From positions 90,010,217 to 90,074,216 of the forward strand of contig NC_072799.1 of assembly GCF_028583425.1 (NCBI RefSeq): a stretch of 64,000 nucleotides of DNA. Reading direction: 5' to 3'. The position numbers were made by a program, and so were the translations under genes. The notes under the pieces are model-generated. The model was not told where the DNA came from. It did no database searches and saw only the letters and a list, made by a program, of their open reading frames with translations. This DNA is from Eublepharis macularius (taxonomy: Eukaryota; Chordata; Lepidosauria; Squamata; Eublepharidae). Every line of letters starts with the position of its first letter. Position 1 is the first letter of the stretch. This document shows, one piece after another, positions 1 to 10,650 of the stretch.

Positions 1-348
1 CAAACACGCCCAGGTCTCATGACGTTCAAACAAACAAACAAACCCTGGATGCTTCAGAAAGCGCGGCCCAACCAATCCGCACGGGTCTCCTTCCCGAGCT
101 AGCCATTGTGATTCTGGGTTGTTATAACAAAAGTACGCCGAAGCCGCTGCGGAGTGGGGAGAGCACAAAGGGACTCTCCATTTATAATAATGAAAAATTA
201 TACAATTTTTAAACGTGTTTTGCCTCTCCCACTCCCCGGGGCAGGCCAGCCCCAGCCCCGGCCGGGCTCCGGGGCGACTCCCTTCCACCCAGGGGCACGG
301 CCTGCCTGGCTGTCTCCGCTAAGCCCCCCACCCCTTCCCGCCGCTCAC
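1..348 (-). other. SLAIN2: SLAIN2 intron 1 (5' part)
   Basis: Sequence downstream of the SLAIN2 exon 1 splice donor, read on the minus strand. The donor is GTGAGC on the minus strand, starting at position 348. The stretch contains no further recognisable exon; the rest of the gene lies outside the window to the left. Confidence 0.85.
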
Positions 349-1320
349 CAGCCGGTCTCGTCCTCCTCGCCGCCGGCCAGCCTCTCCAGCTCGTCGGGCC
401 TCAGCGGCTCCACTTCGTCCAGGAGGCCGCCGTTCTCCGCCGCACCGCCGCGCCCGCCGCTCTCCTCCCCCGGCCCAGGCCGCCGGGGCCCGGCCTTGGG
501 GCTGGGGCAGCGGCCCTCGAGCCCCGAGAGCGACGGGCTGCTCCGGGCGGCGGGGGACGACGACGAAGGCGGCGGGGACGGGGGCGGCGGCGGGGCGGCG
601 GCCGGCGGCGTGGAAGCGCCCGACGCCCCGCCGGTGCCGAGGAGCCGCTTGGGGCTGCCCGCGGGCGCTCCGGCGGCGCTGCGGATGCGCAGCTGCTCGT
701 TCTGCTTCTCCAGCTTCTTCACCAGCTCCTGCAGCTTCCGCACTTCGGCGTCGGCGTTCACGTTGGAGTTGATGTCCTCCATGGCGGGCGGGCGAGGGGC
801 CGCCACGACCCTCCTCGGGCCCCTCCGCTCAGCCGCCGCTGCCTCTCTACTCCCTCACGCCGGGGCGAGCGAGCGGGCGTCTCCGCGGCGGGCCCCCTCT
901 ACATGGCCGGGCGGGGAAGCGCAGCTCGGGCTCTGCCTTCGCCTCTTCCTGCCGCCGCCGCCGCCGCCGCTCCGGCTCAGGGGCTGAGCCTCGCCGAGTC
1001 AGCGACGCCCGCCGCCGCGGCCCGTCGCAGACACGCATATCCGGCCGCGGCCTCGGCCAGCGCGGCGGGCGCCATGTCCGTCCCTCCCTCGCGGCTCTTT
1101 CGCTCTCCCGGTCCCCCGGCGATTTCTCCCCCGGGGCGACCAGGCCGGGCCGTGAGGGGCGGCGCCAGGGAGACAATGGGGGCCGGGCGCGGCGGTGATT
1201 TCACACAGGGCGCGCGAGGCCGGCTGTTGGCCGTTGAGGGAGGGCAGCCGCGCGCCCACCGCCGCCCTGCCCGCCGCTGCTTGGTTCCCCCCGCGCAGCC
1301 TCGCGCTCAGGTTCTTGCCC
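225..1320 (-). promoter_or_regulatory. SLAIN2: CpG island / SLAIN2 promoter and 5' UTR
   Basis: Very GC- and CpG-rich block enclosing SLAIN2 exon 1 and about 540 bp upstream of its ATG (783-1320). No TATA box is seen, which fits a housekeeping CpG-island promoter. Long open frames on both strands here are a product of GC richness. The TSS position is inferred to lie between about 800 and 1150 and is not determined. Confidence 0.8.
349..782 (-). CDS. SLAIN2: SLAIN2 exon 1 (N-terminal coding exon, partial gene)
   Basis: SLAIN2 is a microtubule plus-end tracking protein that binds EB proteins, CLIP proteins and ch-TOG/XMAP215 and promotes persistent microtubule growth. The reading frame starts [20 protein letters not shown], a typical SLAIN N-terminus that begins the coiled coil (roughly residues 12-30). 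It ends with the conserved block [16 protein letters not shown] followed by an acidic GGEEDET stretch. Between these is a low-complexity segment rich in Pro, Ser, Ala and Gly (roughly residues 35-115). The start is the ATG at 782. An in-frame upstream ATG at 806 would add eight residues, but MED is the conserved family start. Exon length is 434 nt, so the last Trp codon is split as TG|G at the donor GTGAGC. The gene continues off the left edge. Identity is near certain; the exact TSS is not visible. Confidence 0.94.
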
Positions 1321-1510
1321 TGGTCAGGCGAGCCTGGTCTCGTCAGATCTCAGGAGTCAAACGGGGGCCGCCTTGGTTAGCAGCTGGATGGGAGCCCTCC
1401 ACGAAAGACCTGGGCAGCGGCAGACCACCTCTGGTAGCCTCTTGCCACGAAAACTGCCCCAGGGGCGGCCCTACGGTGGCTGTGACTTGAGGGCACTCCC
1501 TTATATTATT
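1321..1510 (+). repeat. 5S-rRNA-derived SINE
   Basis: The head resembles the internal promoter region of 5S rRNA (gcctggtctcgtcagatctc, then ggatgggag). It is followed by a tail ending in ggctgtgacttgagggcact, shared with other copies in this window. It is a decayed SINE, not a functional 5S gene. Confidence 0.65.
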
Positions 1511-1574
1511 AGACGCTTCGTCAATTGTGTTGGTTTCCACAAGGGCCCTGGTGATGGATACCACTGGCAGAGGT

Positions 1575-1830
1575 AAGGTGGTGTCAGAACATGTGCCAAG
1601 TGCCTTTCATTCACCTGCTCTGTTTCATCGTCGGGACCCAAAGCAGTGTACATCATTACGCCATTTTATCCTCACAACAACCCTGTGAGATACAGTAAGC
1701 TGAAAGTGTATGCCTGGCCCAAGGTCACCCGGCGAGTTTCTTTGGCAACGGGGGGGGGGGGATTCAAACTTGGGTCTTCCTAGATCCCAGTCCAGCCCTC
1801 TACCCCACCACACTAGGCTCTGAAGCCATT
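1575..1830 (-). repeat. tRNA-derived (MIR-like) SINE, reverse orientation
   Basis: On the minus strand the order is MIR-like: a box-B-like element (complement of gattcaaacttgggtc near 1760), the 'gtgaccttgggc' core (complement near 1720) and a 'cctcacagggttgttgtgagg' type tail (complement near 1675). A G-run interrupts it at about 1750-1760. Confidence 0.6.
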
Positions 1831-1839
1831 AAGGAATCT

Positions 1840-2550
1840 TAACATTCTTTTGTAATAGGCTCTAATCCCCACAAGGCCTATCATGGAAAGCCAAGCCCCA
1901 CAGAACACAACTGTTCACTATAAATCCCCAATACTTTAAAATAAAAGTTTGTTTTATTTTAACACCATGAATTTTTTTATGTTTTCTTATTGTTATATAA
2001 TTCCCATTTTCCCTCATTTGCCAGACTGGTTCCAGTCTGTGCCTGAACTAAGCAGGTGTGGGTCAGGTCATTTCATTGCTTGGATGGAAGACCCCCGTAG
2101 AACCCAAATGTATGCCATGTCCCATGGCGGAAGAAGGGCAGGATAATAAATGTAATACACGATAATCTTCTATTGTGAATTATTTTCAACATTGCCAATT
2201 ATAAATATGTTGAATAAAGGAAAATTATATTGGTACTTAGCATTCATAATTTCTTCAATAAGCATTAAGACTTAACGTTAGATCAAAGTAAGCCAACAGT
2301 TTCTGCTCCTGTGACCATAAGACCACTCTTCCATGACTGGTTTATTTATTTTACTTTGTTTATAGTCCTTTGAGATTTGAGGTGGATTACAATGTAGACA
2401 GACATCATAAAACAACCAATGTACAATGCAATAGAACTAGGATTACAGAATGAGGAAACAACGCAAGCAGTATCATTATCTAAAGTAAGGTATGCTAGAA
2501 GCAAAACAGAAGATGGATTACAAGGTATAAGACAATGCAGTAAAAACTGG
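1840..2550. other. Intergenic, no recognised feature
   Basis: AT-rich sequence with only short open frames. No repeat family or gene was recognised. Confidence 0.5.
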
Positions 2551-2554
2551 TGTG

Positions 2555-2740
2555 TATGTGTGTTATGTGCTGTTAAGTCACTTCCAACTTATGGTGACCC
2601 ATGAATTAATAACCTCCAAAACATCTTGCCATTAACAGCCTTGCCCAGATCTTGCAAACTGGAGGCTGTGGCTTCTTTTATTGAGTCAAGCCATCTCATT
2701 TGGGGTTTTCCTCTTTTGGGTTTTCCTCTTTTCCTGCTGC
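2555..2740 (-). repeat. Interspersed repeat with SINE/LINE-type tail
   Basis: Shares a stretch (gtgctgttaagtcacttcc ... tatggtgaccc ... acctccaaaac) with 4932-5110. The start of the block, read on the minus strand, matches the 3' tail of the 5S-derived SINEs here (a gacttgacagcac-type end). Probably a retroposon in reverse orientation. Confidence 0.5.
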
Positions 2741-2884
2741 CTTCCATCTTTCCTCACGTTGTACCGGCAATAATCATTGTCTTAAGTAAGGATGGTCCAC
2801 AGTTTGTTATGCATTATACTGCTAATGCACACATTAATAGTAAGCCCCATGGAATAGACCTGAGTTCCTTGTTTACCTCACAAC

Positions 2885-3142
2885 CAGGGCTTTTTTTCAG
2901 CTGGAACGTGGTGGAACGGAGTTCTGGAACCTCTTGAAAATGGTCACATGGCTGGTGGCCACGCTCCCTGATTTCCAGACAGAGGGGTTTAGATTGCCCT
3001 CTGCACTGCACTGTGGCACAGAAGGCAGTCTAAACTCCCCTCTGTCTGGAGATCAGGGGGCGGGGCCACCAGCCATGTGACCATTTTCACTGAGGGCAAC
3101 CCACTGAGTTCCACCACCTCTTTTCCCAGAAAAAAAGCCCTG
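2885..3142 (-). mobile_element. hAT-type MITE, copy 1
   Basis: Bounded by terminal inverted repeats CAGGGCTTTTTTTC / GAAAAAAAGCCCTG and flanked by the perfect 8 bp TSD ctcacaac (2877-2884 and 3143-3150). An 8 bp TSD and CAGGG ends are hAT hallmarks. The interior is a long inverted repeat built on gaaaatggtcacatggctgg. No transposase is encoded. Orientation here is defined by the end reading CTGGGAAAAGAGGTGGTGG, which is on the right. Confidence 0.92.
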
Positions 3143-3599
3143 CTCACAACCACCCTCATGTGCTGACCATTCTGACAAACTACCTGTCAGGTCTTGCCAG
3201 ATAAATCCCCCAAGCACTTCACTGTAGACACTCAGGTGTAAGAGTTAAAGTTAATTTATTAAAGAGATCTATCAGTATCAAGGTACTCAGACAAGGTCAT
3301 TGGCAGAAGTGATGTGTGACGCAAGGTAGGTGAGCAGTGTTAATTATAGGGGAACGTTCCCACCCCTGGGAATTGGAGACTGATAGGGTTTTGTCACGAA
3401 GGGAGGAATGAGTTCATCACAGTTCTCAGGGAGGACCGGCTCCAGCCGGCACTCCAAGGCCTTGTTCTCAAGCCAGCTGGGAAAGTGAAAGCAAAACACC
3501 TGCAAGATAGGCAACTAACAGCCAAGCAGCAACTAAGTTCCCTTTACACATTCTCAGAAGATCAGAACATTAGAAACAATCATGGAAGATAATGCTGGG

Positions 3600-3840
3600 G
3601 TGTATCTGACACTACCATGCCTTCCTGTAGTACCAGTTAAGCAGAAGAGTTCTAAGACAAAAGTCTTGGGTGGCAGCAAAAAGACAGCAAGATACAGATC
3701 ACACAACAAAACCGGTAAGGTGTTCTTGAGGTATAAACCTGGGTAAAGTACACCTAAGCTCTGTGTGAGTGGGACTAAAAAGTGTGTTGACTGTGACCTG
3801 AGTAGACCTGCTTAGGATGGCACTGTACACTAGCTATGGC
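3600..3840. repeat. Unclassified interspersed repeat
   Basis: The segment beginning near ttcctgtagtaccagttaag and continuing through a ggcagcaaaaagac block recurs, diverged, at 20695-20960. A shorter relative is at about 4865-4935. Family unknown. The stretch 3150-3600 to its left holds nothing recognised. Confidence 0.45.
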
Positions 3841-4032
3841 CCTTCCTGGGGAGGGGGCTGGGTGGGGCAGAACTGACCTCAGTTATCCATGTTTAGGTAC
3901 CTTACAGATTAGTTTACTGTATGGTGTAATCTAGGGGGATGTTTTTGAGGATCATCCAGAAACTTCAGCTTTTCCAGAATATGCAGATGCTGAATTGCCT
4001 AGATCAAGATGGGTAGCCATATTAACTTGTCT

Positions 4033-4234
4033 GAAAAGAACAAGAGTTCAGTAGCATTTATAAGACTAACAAAATTTGTGGTGGGATATGAGCTTTCATG
4101 AGCCACAGCTTACTTCTTCAGATACAGGTAACTGATACAGGTATCTGAAGAAATGAGCTGTGGCTCATGAAAGCTCGTGCCCTACCACAAATTTTGTTAG
4201 TTTTATAGATGCTGCTGACTCTTGCTCTTTTCTG
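4033..4234 (+). mobile_element. PLE-derived foldback fragment with hammerhead-like arms
   Basis: Two inverted arms, about 4033-4133 on the minus strand and about 4134-4234 on the plus strand, each contain the motif series seen in the 25-27 kb array: a CTGAAGA core, a GAGCTGTGGCTC-type stem II, GAAAGCTC, and further out an acaaa(at)ttgttagt block. Inverted or tandem terminal repeats are characteristic of PLEs. Confidence 0.6.
4141..4181 (+). ncRNA. Hammerhead-ribozyme-like motif (PLE type)
   Basis: CTGAAGA at 4145-4151 fits the hammerhead consensus CUGANGA. It is followed by an extra A, then a stem II with arms ATGAGC and GCTCAT closed by a tgtg loop, then GAAAGCTC. Stem III is the self-complementary AGCT, so activity would need dimerisation. 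Stem I (GTAT with GTGC) is weak. Activity is inferred only from sequence. Confidence 0.45.
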
Positions 4235-4267
4235 TTGGATTGCCTAGAAATGCATGTACCTCCTAAA

Positions 4268-4645
4268 CGGGTCATTTCATAGAAAAAGAGCTGGAGGAAC
4301 TCATTAGCATAGCTCATTAGCATAACTCATTAGCATATGCCACACACCCTGACATCATCTATCCTGGCTGTTTTGGACCCAATCCTGGCCATTCAGGGCT
4401 GAAATTGGGCCCAAAATGGCAAAAGGGGGCTGAAAATGGCTGAAAAGGGGCCCAAAATGGCCCGGAATGCTGTGTGGGAGAGTGATCCACCACCCATCAG
4501 AGGTTTGATCTGCCGTTTCAGCCCCAATCCAGGCTGAAATGGGCCCAAAATGGCTGAGAGTCAGGTGGGTGGGGCCACCTGACGTGACCTCTTTGAGGAA
4601 CTGCCAAAACTGCATTCCTGCACGTTCCCCTCGAAATAAGCCCTG
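4268..4645. mobile_element. Larger hAT-type non-autonomous element
   Basis: Flanked by the perfect 8 bp TSD ctcctaaa (4260-4267 and 4646-4653). The right end is gaaataagccctg; the left end cgggtcatttc looks like a mutated version of the same terminus. It contains three tandem actcattagcata-type units (about 4299-4340) and repeated 'gggcccaaaatgg' blocks. The left half recurs inverted at about 53190-53278. Confidence 0.75.
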
Positions 4646-4864
4646 CTCCTAAAGAACTTCATTGGTTATGGGTGTTTCAGACACAATTTGGAATGTTGAT
4701 TTTGAGCTAGAAAGCTGTAAAAGATCTGATACGGAGATTTGCGGGACTGCCTGTTCTCATATGAAACTGTCCATGAGTGAATATCCTCACCAATTACCCT
4801 GCTGTGGGTACACCCACCTGAGATTAGGTTAGTGGTTACCAAGGATAAGATCATTTTCTGCTGT

Positions 4865-5110
4865 CTTCCACTTTTTGTAGAAGACAGCAACATATAGGTC
4901 ACACAAACAAAACAGGGAAAGTGTTCTCAAGGTATGTGTGTGTTGTGTGATGTGCCGTCAAGTTGCCTCTGACATATGGCGACCCTATGAATGAAAGACC
5001 TCCAAAACGTCCTATCATTAACAGACTTGCTTGCTCAGATTCTGCAAATTGGAGGACATGGCTTCTTTTATTGAGTCCAGCTATCTTGTTTTAGGTCTTC
5101 CTTTTTTCTC
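4865..5110. repeat. Two adjoining repeat fragments
   Basis: 4865-4935 resembles part of the 3600-3840 repeat (gaagacagcaa ... cacacaaacaaaac). 4932-5110 is a second copy of the 2555-2740 repeat (gtgccgtcaagttgcc ... atggcgaccctatgaat). Confidence 0.45.
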
Positions 5111-6480
5111 AGAACACTAGAAGCCTACATGGGGTGTGATCAGAAAGTTGCTTCATAAGGGTGGGGTCTTGTACAAGTTCCAACAGTAAAGTGCTAAATG
5201 AGATCATTCAGTTGTATAAAAGCAGATATAAATCAGATGTATTCTGAAATTCATAATAGGTTTTACTTGGGGATTTAGCTAAACACTCATATGCATAAAA
5301 GAACAAGTACTGGCATGTTGAAAACTTCCCTGGAGGGTTGGGAAGCAACAGTGTCTTAATCAGAAATCTAAATAATTATTCTGTAAAGTAATAAGGTGGA
5401 GTTGAATTCAGACTAATGTAAATGCTGGTTAAATACCTACATCTGCCGAAGCTTAGCAGATTACATTTCTGTAGCCTTTTATGGCCGATTCAAATATACA
5501 GAGTTTTACATTGATGTGGTACAATTCTCTCACATGGCTATCACGTCAGAACCCATGTGAATGCTGCTTGAGTGAACGTGCATGAAAATTATGTGAAAAC
5601 CTGGCATCACAGAGACACGTTTTAACTTAGTCTTCATTCCTGATATGTAATTTTTTCATTTGCCATGTGGTTTTGCTGTGAAAGTGCTTTCAAATAAATG
5701 ACATCTCTCCACAAACACATCTACAGGCATTCTGAGATAATCCAGGTGAGATGGCTGCTTCAGCATAAGTCAAATTATAGCTTTTAAATCACTGTTGGTT
5801 TCTCGTCAGGAAAATTTGGGCTATGTTATTGTAGAAGGTGCGTGTTTTGGTTATACCACCTGGAAAATCACATGAATTGGGGTGTTGGTTTCAATCAGAA
5901 TTATTTTTCTTTATCTAAGCTGGATAATGTGCCCAGTCAACTATTCCTAATGATATCCAAGTCAACTTGAACATTTTGAACTGTGAAAATGTTTCCCAAG
6001 ATAGGTTATTTTACATGTAATCCTAAAAAGAGTTACTCCAGTCTAAGCCCATTACAATTAGTGGGCTTAGACTGGTCCAGTGGCACGTTAAAAACCAGAT
6101 CTCTCTTTGTCATATACTCTGCCACAGACCAACGCAGTTGTCCACCTGAAACTATGTGCCTAGGATTGTGCTGTTAGTGTGACAATACTTAAGAGTCCAT
6201 CTACACTCCCAAACAACAAACCTGATAATTTAGGAGGAGTCCTCATATTTTCCTGTACAAATATGACATTCATAGCAACCCAGCACCACCCAGTGGGAAG
6301 AATTTATAGTGTCATTTACCCTGAACCACTAATAAAAATTATATGAATAAAAAGCATTTTCTGGTTTTAGTTTGAATATGATATAGTTTGTTACCAGTAT
6401 GTTCTTTATGTTAACTGTAATGACATACCTGGCAACCATCATATTCCATAACAGAACCAAGTTGTGAATTGTAATGATTT
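5110..6480. other. Intergenic, no recognised feature
   Basis: AT-rich, only short chance open frames, no repeat family recognised. Confidence 0.5.
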
Positions 6481-7010
6481 TAAGTAAGTGTGTGTGTGTG
6501 TGTCTTTAAATGCTTGGTGTGATGTAGATGAAGAGTGGGGGCAAAAGAAAGGGATGAGTGAGTGATATGATTGGCTGATGACTGAGAGTGTGGGCGGAGT
6601 GAAGGCAGTTTTAGACTGAGAGGGGAGAGAAAATATTTAGGGCAGGAGAGGCCAGCTGTGTGCAGCCTTAGCCTGTTTAAGCATTTCTGAGAAAAATATT
6701 GAGTCAGGAGAAAGCAGGCAAGCAGTCTGTTGTCTGAGAGAAATATAACCTGTGTGGAAGCCTGAACTGTGTGTTTGTGGAGGAACATTCAGTCAGGGAA
6801 AAGCAGGCAAACTGTGTGTGCGCCTGAGAAAAGGTCTTACTGGTAATTGAGAGAGATACTAATATCAAAAGCAGGCACGTTGTGTGTGAAGCTTGAGAGA
6901 AGATCTGTGTGACTGGGTTTAAGTAAAGTTACTTTAAGAACCGAGAACTACTCTTTTGCAACCATCAAGTTTTGGAAATAATATCAAACCGATACACTTC
7001 TTATAAAAAT
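6480..7010 (+). repeat. LTR-like or complex repeat with internal subrepeats
   Basis: Contains several diverged subunits of the form 'aaagcaggcaa...tgtgtgtg...gcctgag'. It ends in aaccatcaagttttgg followed by a polyadenylation-like aataaaagttc. A second, interrupted copy lies at 18360-18680 plus 19775-20640. It could be a solo LTR or another retroelement; no coding capacity is seen. It begins with a short (GT)n run at about 6485-6502. Confidence 0.4.
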
Positions 7011-7980
7011 AAAAGTTCACTTTGGGTTTTTTATGTCCCAAAATATCTGTCATTCCTATATCCCATTCCTATCCTCAGGGCCACATAATACCACAAAAAA
7101 GCCTGACCCTCAGGCACGCTACTAAAAGGGGAAATTTAAGTTATTCTGGAATTTAATTCCTGGTGGCAGCAATCTACTAAGAGGAGGCAAGAATAAAAGG
7201 CTTAAAGGCCAAATCTACCCAACGGAAAGAAAGGGGTTGTAACATGAATGTTATCAAAATGTATTGTTGAAGGAGAGAGCATGTACAAAATGTTGGAATT
7301 TTTTTAAAAGATAAAAAAATAGATTTGATAGTGGAAGAGAACAGGCTGAAGTACAAAGTAGTATGAAATGTTTGCCCATATGGATACAAGACAAAGGTTA
7401 ATACTTAAGTTTACTGGGTACTAAATTTCACCATAATAAATTAGAAAAGGCAACTGTTACAGACACAGCAGAGAGTACGCTTGCTTACTTGTAAGACAGC
7501 AAATCCCCACACCTTCTCTCCCCTTGGCTATGTATCTTTTGGACCTGATGCCACCAAATTGATTTTCACTAACAGTTTGGCACTGGTGAGCCTCTGAGCA
7601 CATGCAGATTGCCAAGCATGAGCTTTGACACAGCCTTCTTAAACAGAAAGATCTTTGCAGGGCCAGCTCAAGGTGTGAAGGTAGGGCAGGGGCTAGGAAG
7701 ACACGGAGATCACAGGTGGAATTAAAAAGGCCACAACTTTATTGCTTACATTTCACTAAAGTTGTGGTGCCATATACGGCATGGATCCAAGATTGGCTGG
7801 CCTGCCAACCAGCCAATGACACCCTCTCTTCTTTAGCCTGCCAACTGAGGGGGACACCATGAGATGACAGTAAGTGGGATTCCACCTGGGAATCCCGCCT
7901 CTGTGTAGTATTCCTTGTCACCTAGAAAAAAGCATGCCCTGTCAGCCCCCAAGCTGGTCTTATCCTTGTTCTGCTTCACT
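7010..7980. other. Intergenic, no confidently recognised feature
   Basis: No gene seen. The stretch about 7700-7920 has a reverse-strand polyadenylation-like context (an acaactttattgc block), which may mark a decayed LTR. Confidence 0.4.
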
Positions 7981-7984
7981 CCCA

Positions 7985-8185
7985 ATATCCCTTAAGGGGA
8001 TCCTCAGCTAGTGCACACAAGCCATGTTTTCCCCAAAAGGATCTGTAATTGGATGGGAGACCTCCACTGAAGCCCAGGGTTGCAGAGGCAGGCAATGGCA
8101 AACCACCTCTGATAGTCTCTTGTCATGAAAACCCCACTAGAGGTTGCCATAAGTCAACTCTGATTTGAAGGCACCACACATACAC
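7985..8185 (+). repeat. 5S-rRNA-derived SINE
   Basis: Contains the 5S-like block ggatgggagacctcc, then a gcccagggttgcagaggcagg region, and ends gttgccataagtcaactctg ... gaaggcaccacac. It matches the copy at 35050-35255. Confidence 0.7.
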
Positions 8186-8790
8186 AAGGTGGACAATGAA
8201 GAAACTGAAATTGTTAAAAGATTTTTTTAATCCTTGACTCAACCAAAATGGAGACTGCAACCAATAAATCAGAAGGAAATTGAGAATTGGAAGGGAAGCC
8301 ATGAAGGAACTAGAAAAAATCACTAAAATGGGTCACCGGGGACCAAGATTAAGATAATCCGCACTATAGTATTATTCTCCATTACCAAGTATGGATGTGA
8401 GCTGAACACTGAAGAAAGCTGACAGGAAGAAGATTCATTTGAAATGTGGTGCGGGAGGAGAGTTTGCTCCTTTGCACTGGGAGTGCGTGTGAGAGGGAAC
8501 ACTCAGAAGGTGAGTGTCAGCCCCCCCACCACCACCAGGAGAGTAAGAGGAACTGGCAACCCTATCTCCAGAAGTGAGGTCTCCCAGCCAAGGCTGGGCG
8601 AGCACACACATTTTGCGTGCACGAAGAAAAGAGCTCTGGTAAGTGCCACCTGCGGGTTGCCTAGGAGGCCTGGCAACTCTATCACCACTGCTTCAGACCA
8701 TTGTCACAAATCATGATGTTTCAAGATGGTACTAAGATTTACACAGATTGGTCATTTTTATAGCTTATGTTACAGGAGTTCCACCCTAAG

Positions 8791-9106
8791 TGGAAACTTA
8801 GGGTTCCCAGGTGCCGACCAATAGCAGGCAAGTGCCTGGCGGTTTGTCCTGGTGGGAGATGGTAAGCTTCTGTCAATTGCCTGCCATTGGCAGTCAATCT
8901 AGGCCAGCACATGGCATGTGCACTCCTGGCGACATCATTTCCTGAAGTGATGTCATCGTGTTGGCTGTGGGAATGCTCCAATGCTTCGCAGGGGCCAAGT
9001 TCTAAAGGAATCAGCCCCGTGTAAAGCCAGTGCAATGTTGTCACTTCCTCCAGTAGATACCAGGCTCTTCCTCCTGCTGGGAGCCTATGGGGATCTGACA
9101 ACCCTA
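8791..9106. repeat. GC-rich repeat of the 'gg-caaccct' family
   Basis: The ends are related (agggttcccagg and ctgacaaccctag). The interior carries a palindromic motif gacatcatttcctgaagtga followed by tgtcatc (about 8930-8956), which is shared with the other copies of this family. Confidence 0.55.
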
Positions 9107-9109
9107 GGT

Positions 9110-10180
9110 AAACCACAAGGATAGAACTTGTCCATATTTTTAGGAAGGTAGAATTGTGAGAACAAACTTAAGTGTGTTTGTCTTCAGACTAAATATATAT
9201 TTATGGGAAAGACCTCTTGGAGGCAGTAAAGAACAACAGCCAGCTTGCTGTCAAAAAAACTCACTTAAGAGTGGCCAGGTTGTTTAGTAGACTAACATAA
9301 GAGATCATGTTATTCTGTTCATCATTCTGTTGAAAGTTGAAATTGGTGTGTGTTAGTAAGGGGGCTATAATGACCACTGGGTATTAGTGATCTGTTTTCC
9401 AACTTCATATTTCCAATTAAACTAATTAGAAGGTGACTAGATACTTTTATTATATAGCAACCCCAACAAGTCCCTTGATGTTATGCTTGTTTGGCACGCC
9501 TTGCAAAGTAAATGGCAGGATGGCTCTGTTAAAATATGGCAACCCTTACTGTTAAACCATTGTAACCAGATGAAGCATGTGGGCTTCTTTTTCGCATGCA
9601 CAGAGACTGCAACACATGCACATGTGTCAGCCTGCAAATGATACGAAAAGGAAGGAATAAAGTCTTTTAAAATAAGAAACTATAATCGTTCCTCTTTATA
9701 GATCAAATGATTCCCTTCCCTCCAAAGCTTGCTATTCTTGTGTCAAGTTAAGATCAAGACGCTGCATATTTGATTGATGGGACAAAAGTGAATCCCTAGG
9801 ACCTTTTAAGACATTTGGAGGTAAAAGTAAGGCATTGTATTATAGGAAACATGTCGTTATATATTTTTTCCAGTAGTAACATATCCATGGCAACAGAAAT
9901 TAATGGTGATTTTCAACAGGGAGCTTTATTTGATATTAAATAATTTAATTTGAAGGATGTACCGTAAGAAGAAAAAATATTTTGTTTAGTGTGAGCTTTA
10001 TATAAGCCAATAAATCATAAACAGGTTTCTAGATTAAACACACTGCTCAGTATCATACATTTCTGAAGTTTGCCTGCCTAAAACCTTATAGAATTTATAT
10101 CTGACAGCTGAATCTGACGTACACTTTACATTTTGCATTTATTTATGTTTTGCTTTTCATACCAACGGAGATGCGTTGTT
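9110..10180. other. Intergenic, no recognised feature
   Basis: AT-rich sequence with no recognisable gene or repeat. Confidence 0.5.
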
Positions 10181-10184
10181 CTCT

Positions 10185-10350
10185 CTTCCTCCATTTTTTG
10201 CAGTAATAACCATGTGAGGTAGGTTAAGCTCAAAGAACATAGTCACATTCCTACAGTCTCCAAGAAAGCTTCCATGACAGAGGTGTGGTTTCGAACCCAG
10301 GTGCCCCAGGATCCTAGCCAGATGCTCTACCCACTATGGCACACTGGATC
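10185..10350 (-). repeat. MIR-like SINE fragment
   Basis: On the minus strand it has a box-B-like segment (complement of tttcgaacccaggtgcc) and a tail with the complement of ccatgtgaggtaggttaag, in the MIR-like order. Confidence 0.55.
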
Positions 10351-10650
10351 TCAATGCATTACATGATGAAATATGGAGAAACTTCTTGCAATCATAATCC
10401 AGTGATAATGTATTTTGATATAATTGGTAACATATCAGTCCTAAATAGTAGCATGTTCGTTTGCAAAGCCTGTGATTTCAGAGTTTTGCCTGGACTTGAA
10501 TGACTCATCTTAAATATTTCCTTGTATCCTAATGCTTTTAAGCTCAACACAGTATAAGTTCTAAAGCAAAAATAGTACTGGAGATTCATGAGAATTCTGA
10601 TTTTTAAAAGCACCAATAAGGGTTTGCAAATTCTGTCTATTGATCTTTCT

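Noticed and set aside
154..1490. Long plus-strand and alternative minus-strand open frames over the SLAIN2 CpG island
   Set aside because: They overlap a confidently identified SLAIN2 exon in another frame, have no domains, and their amino-acid content is that expected from GC-rich DNA.
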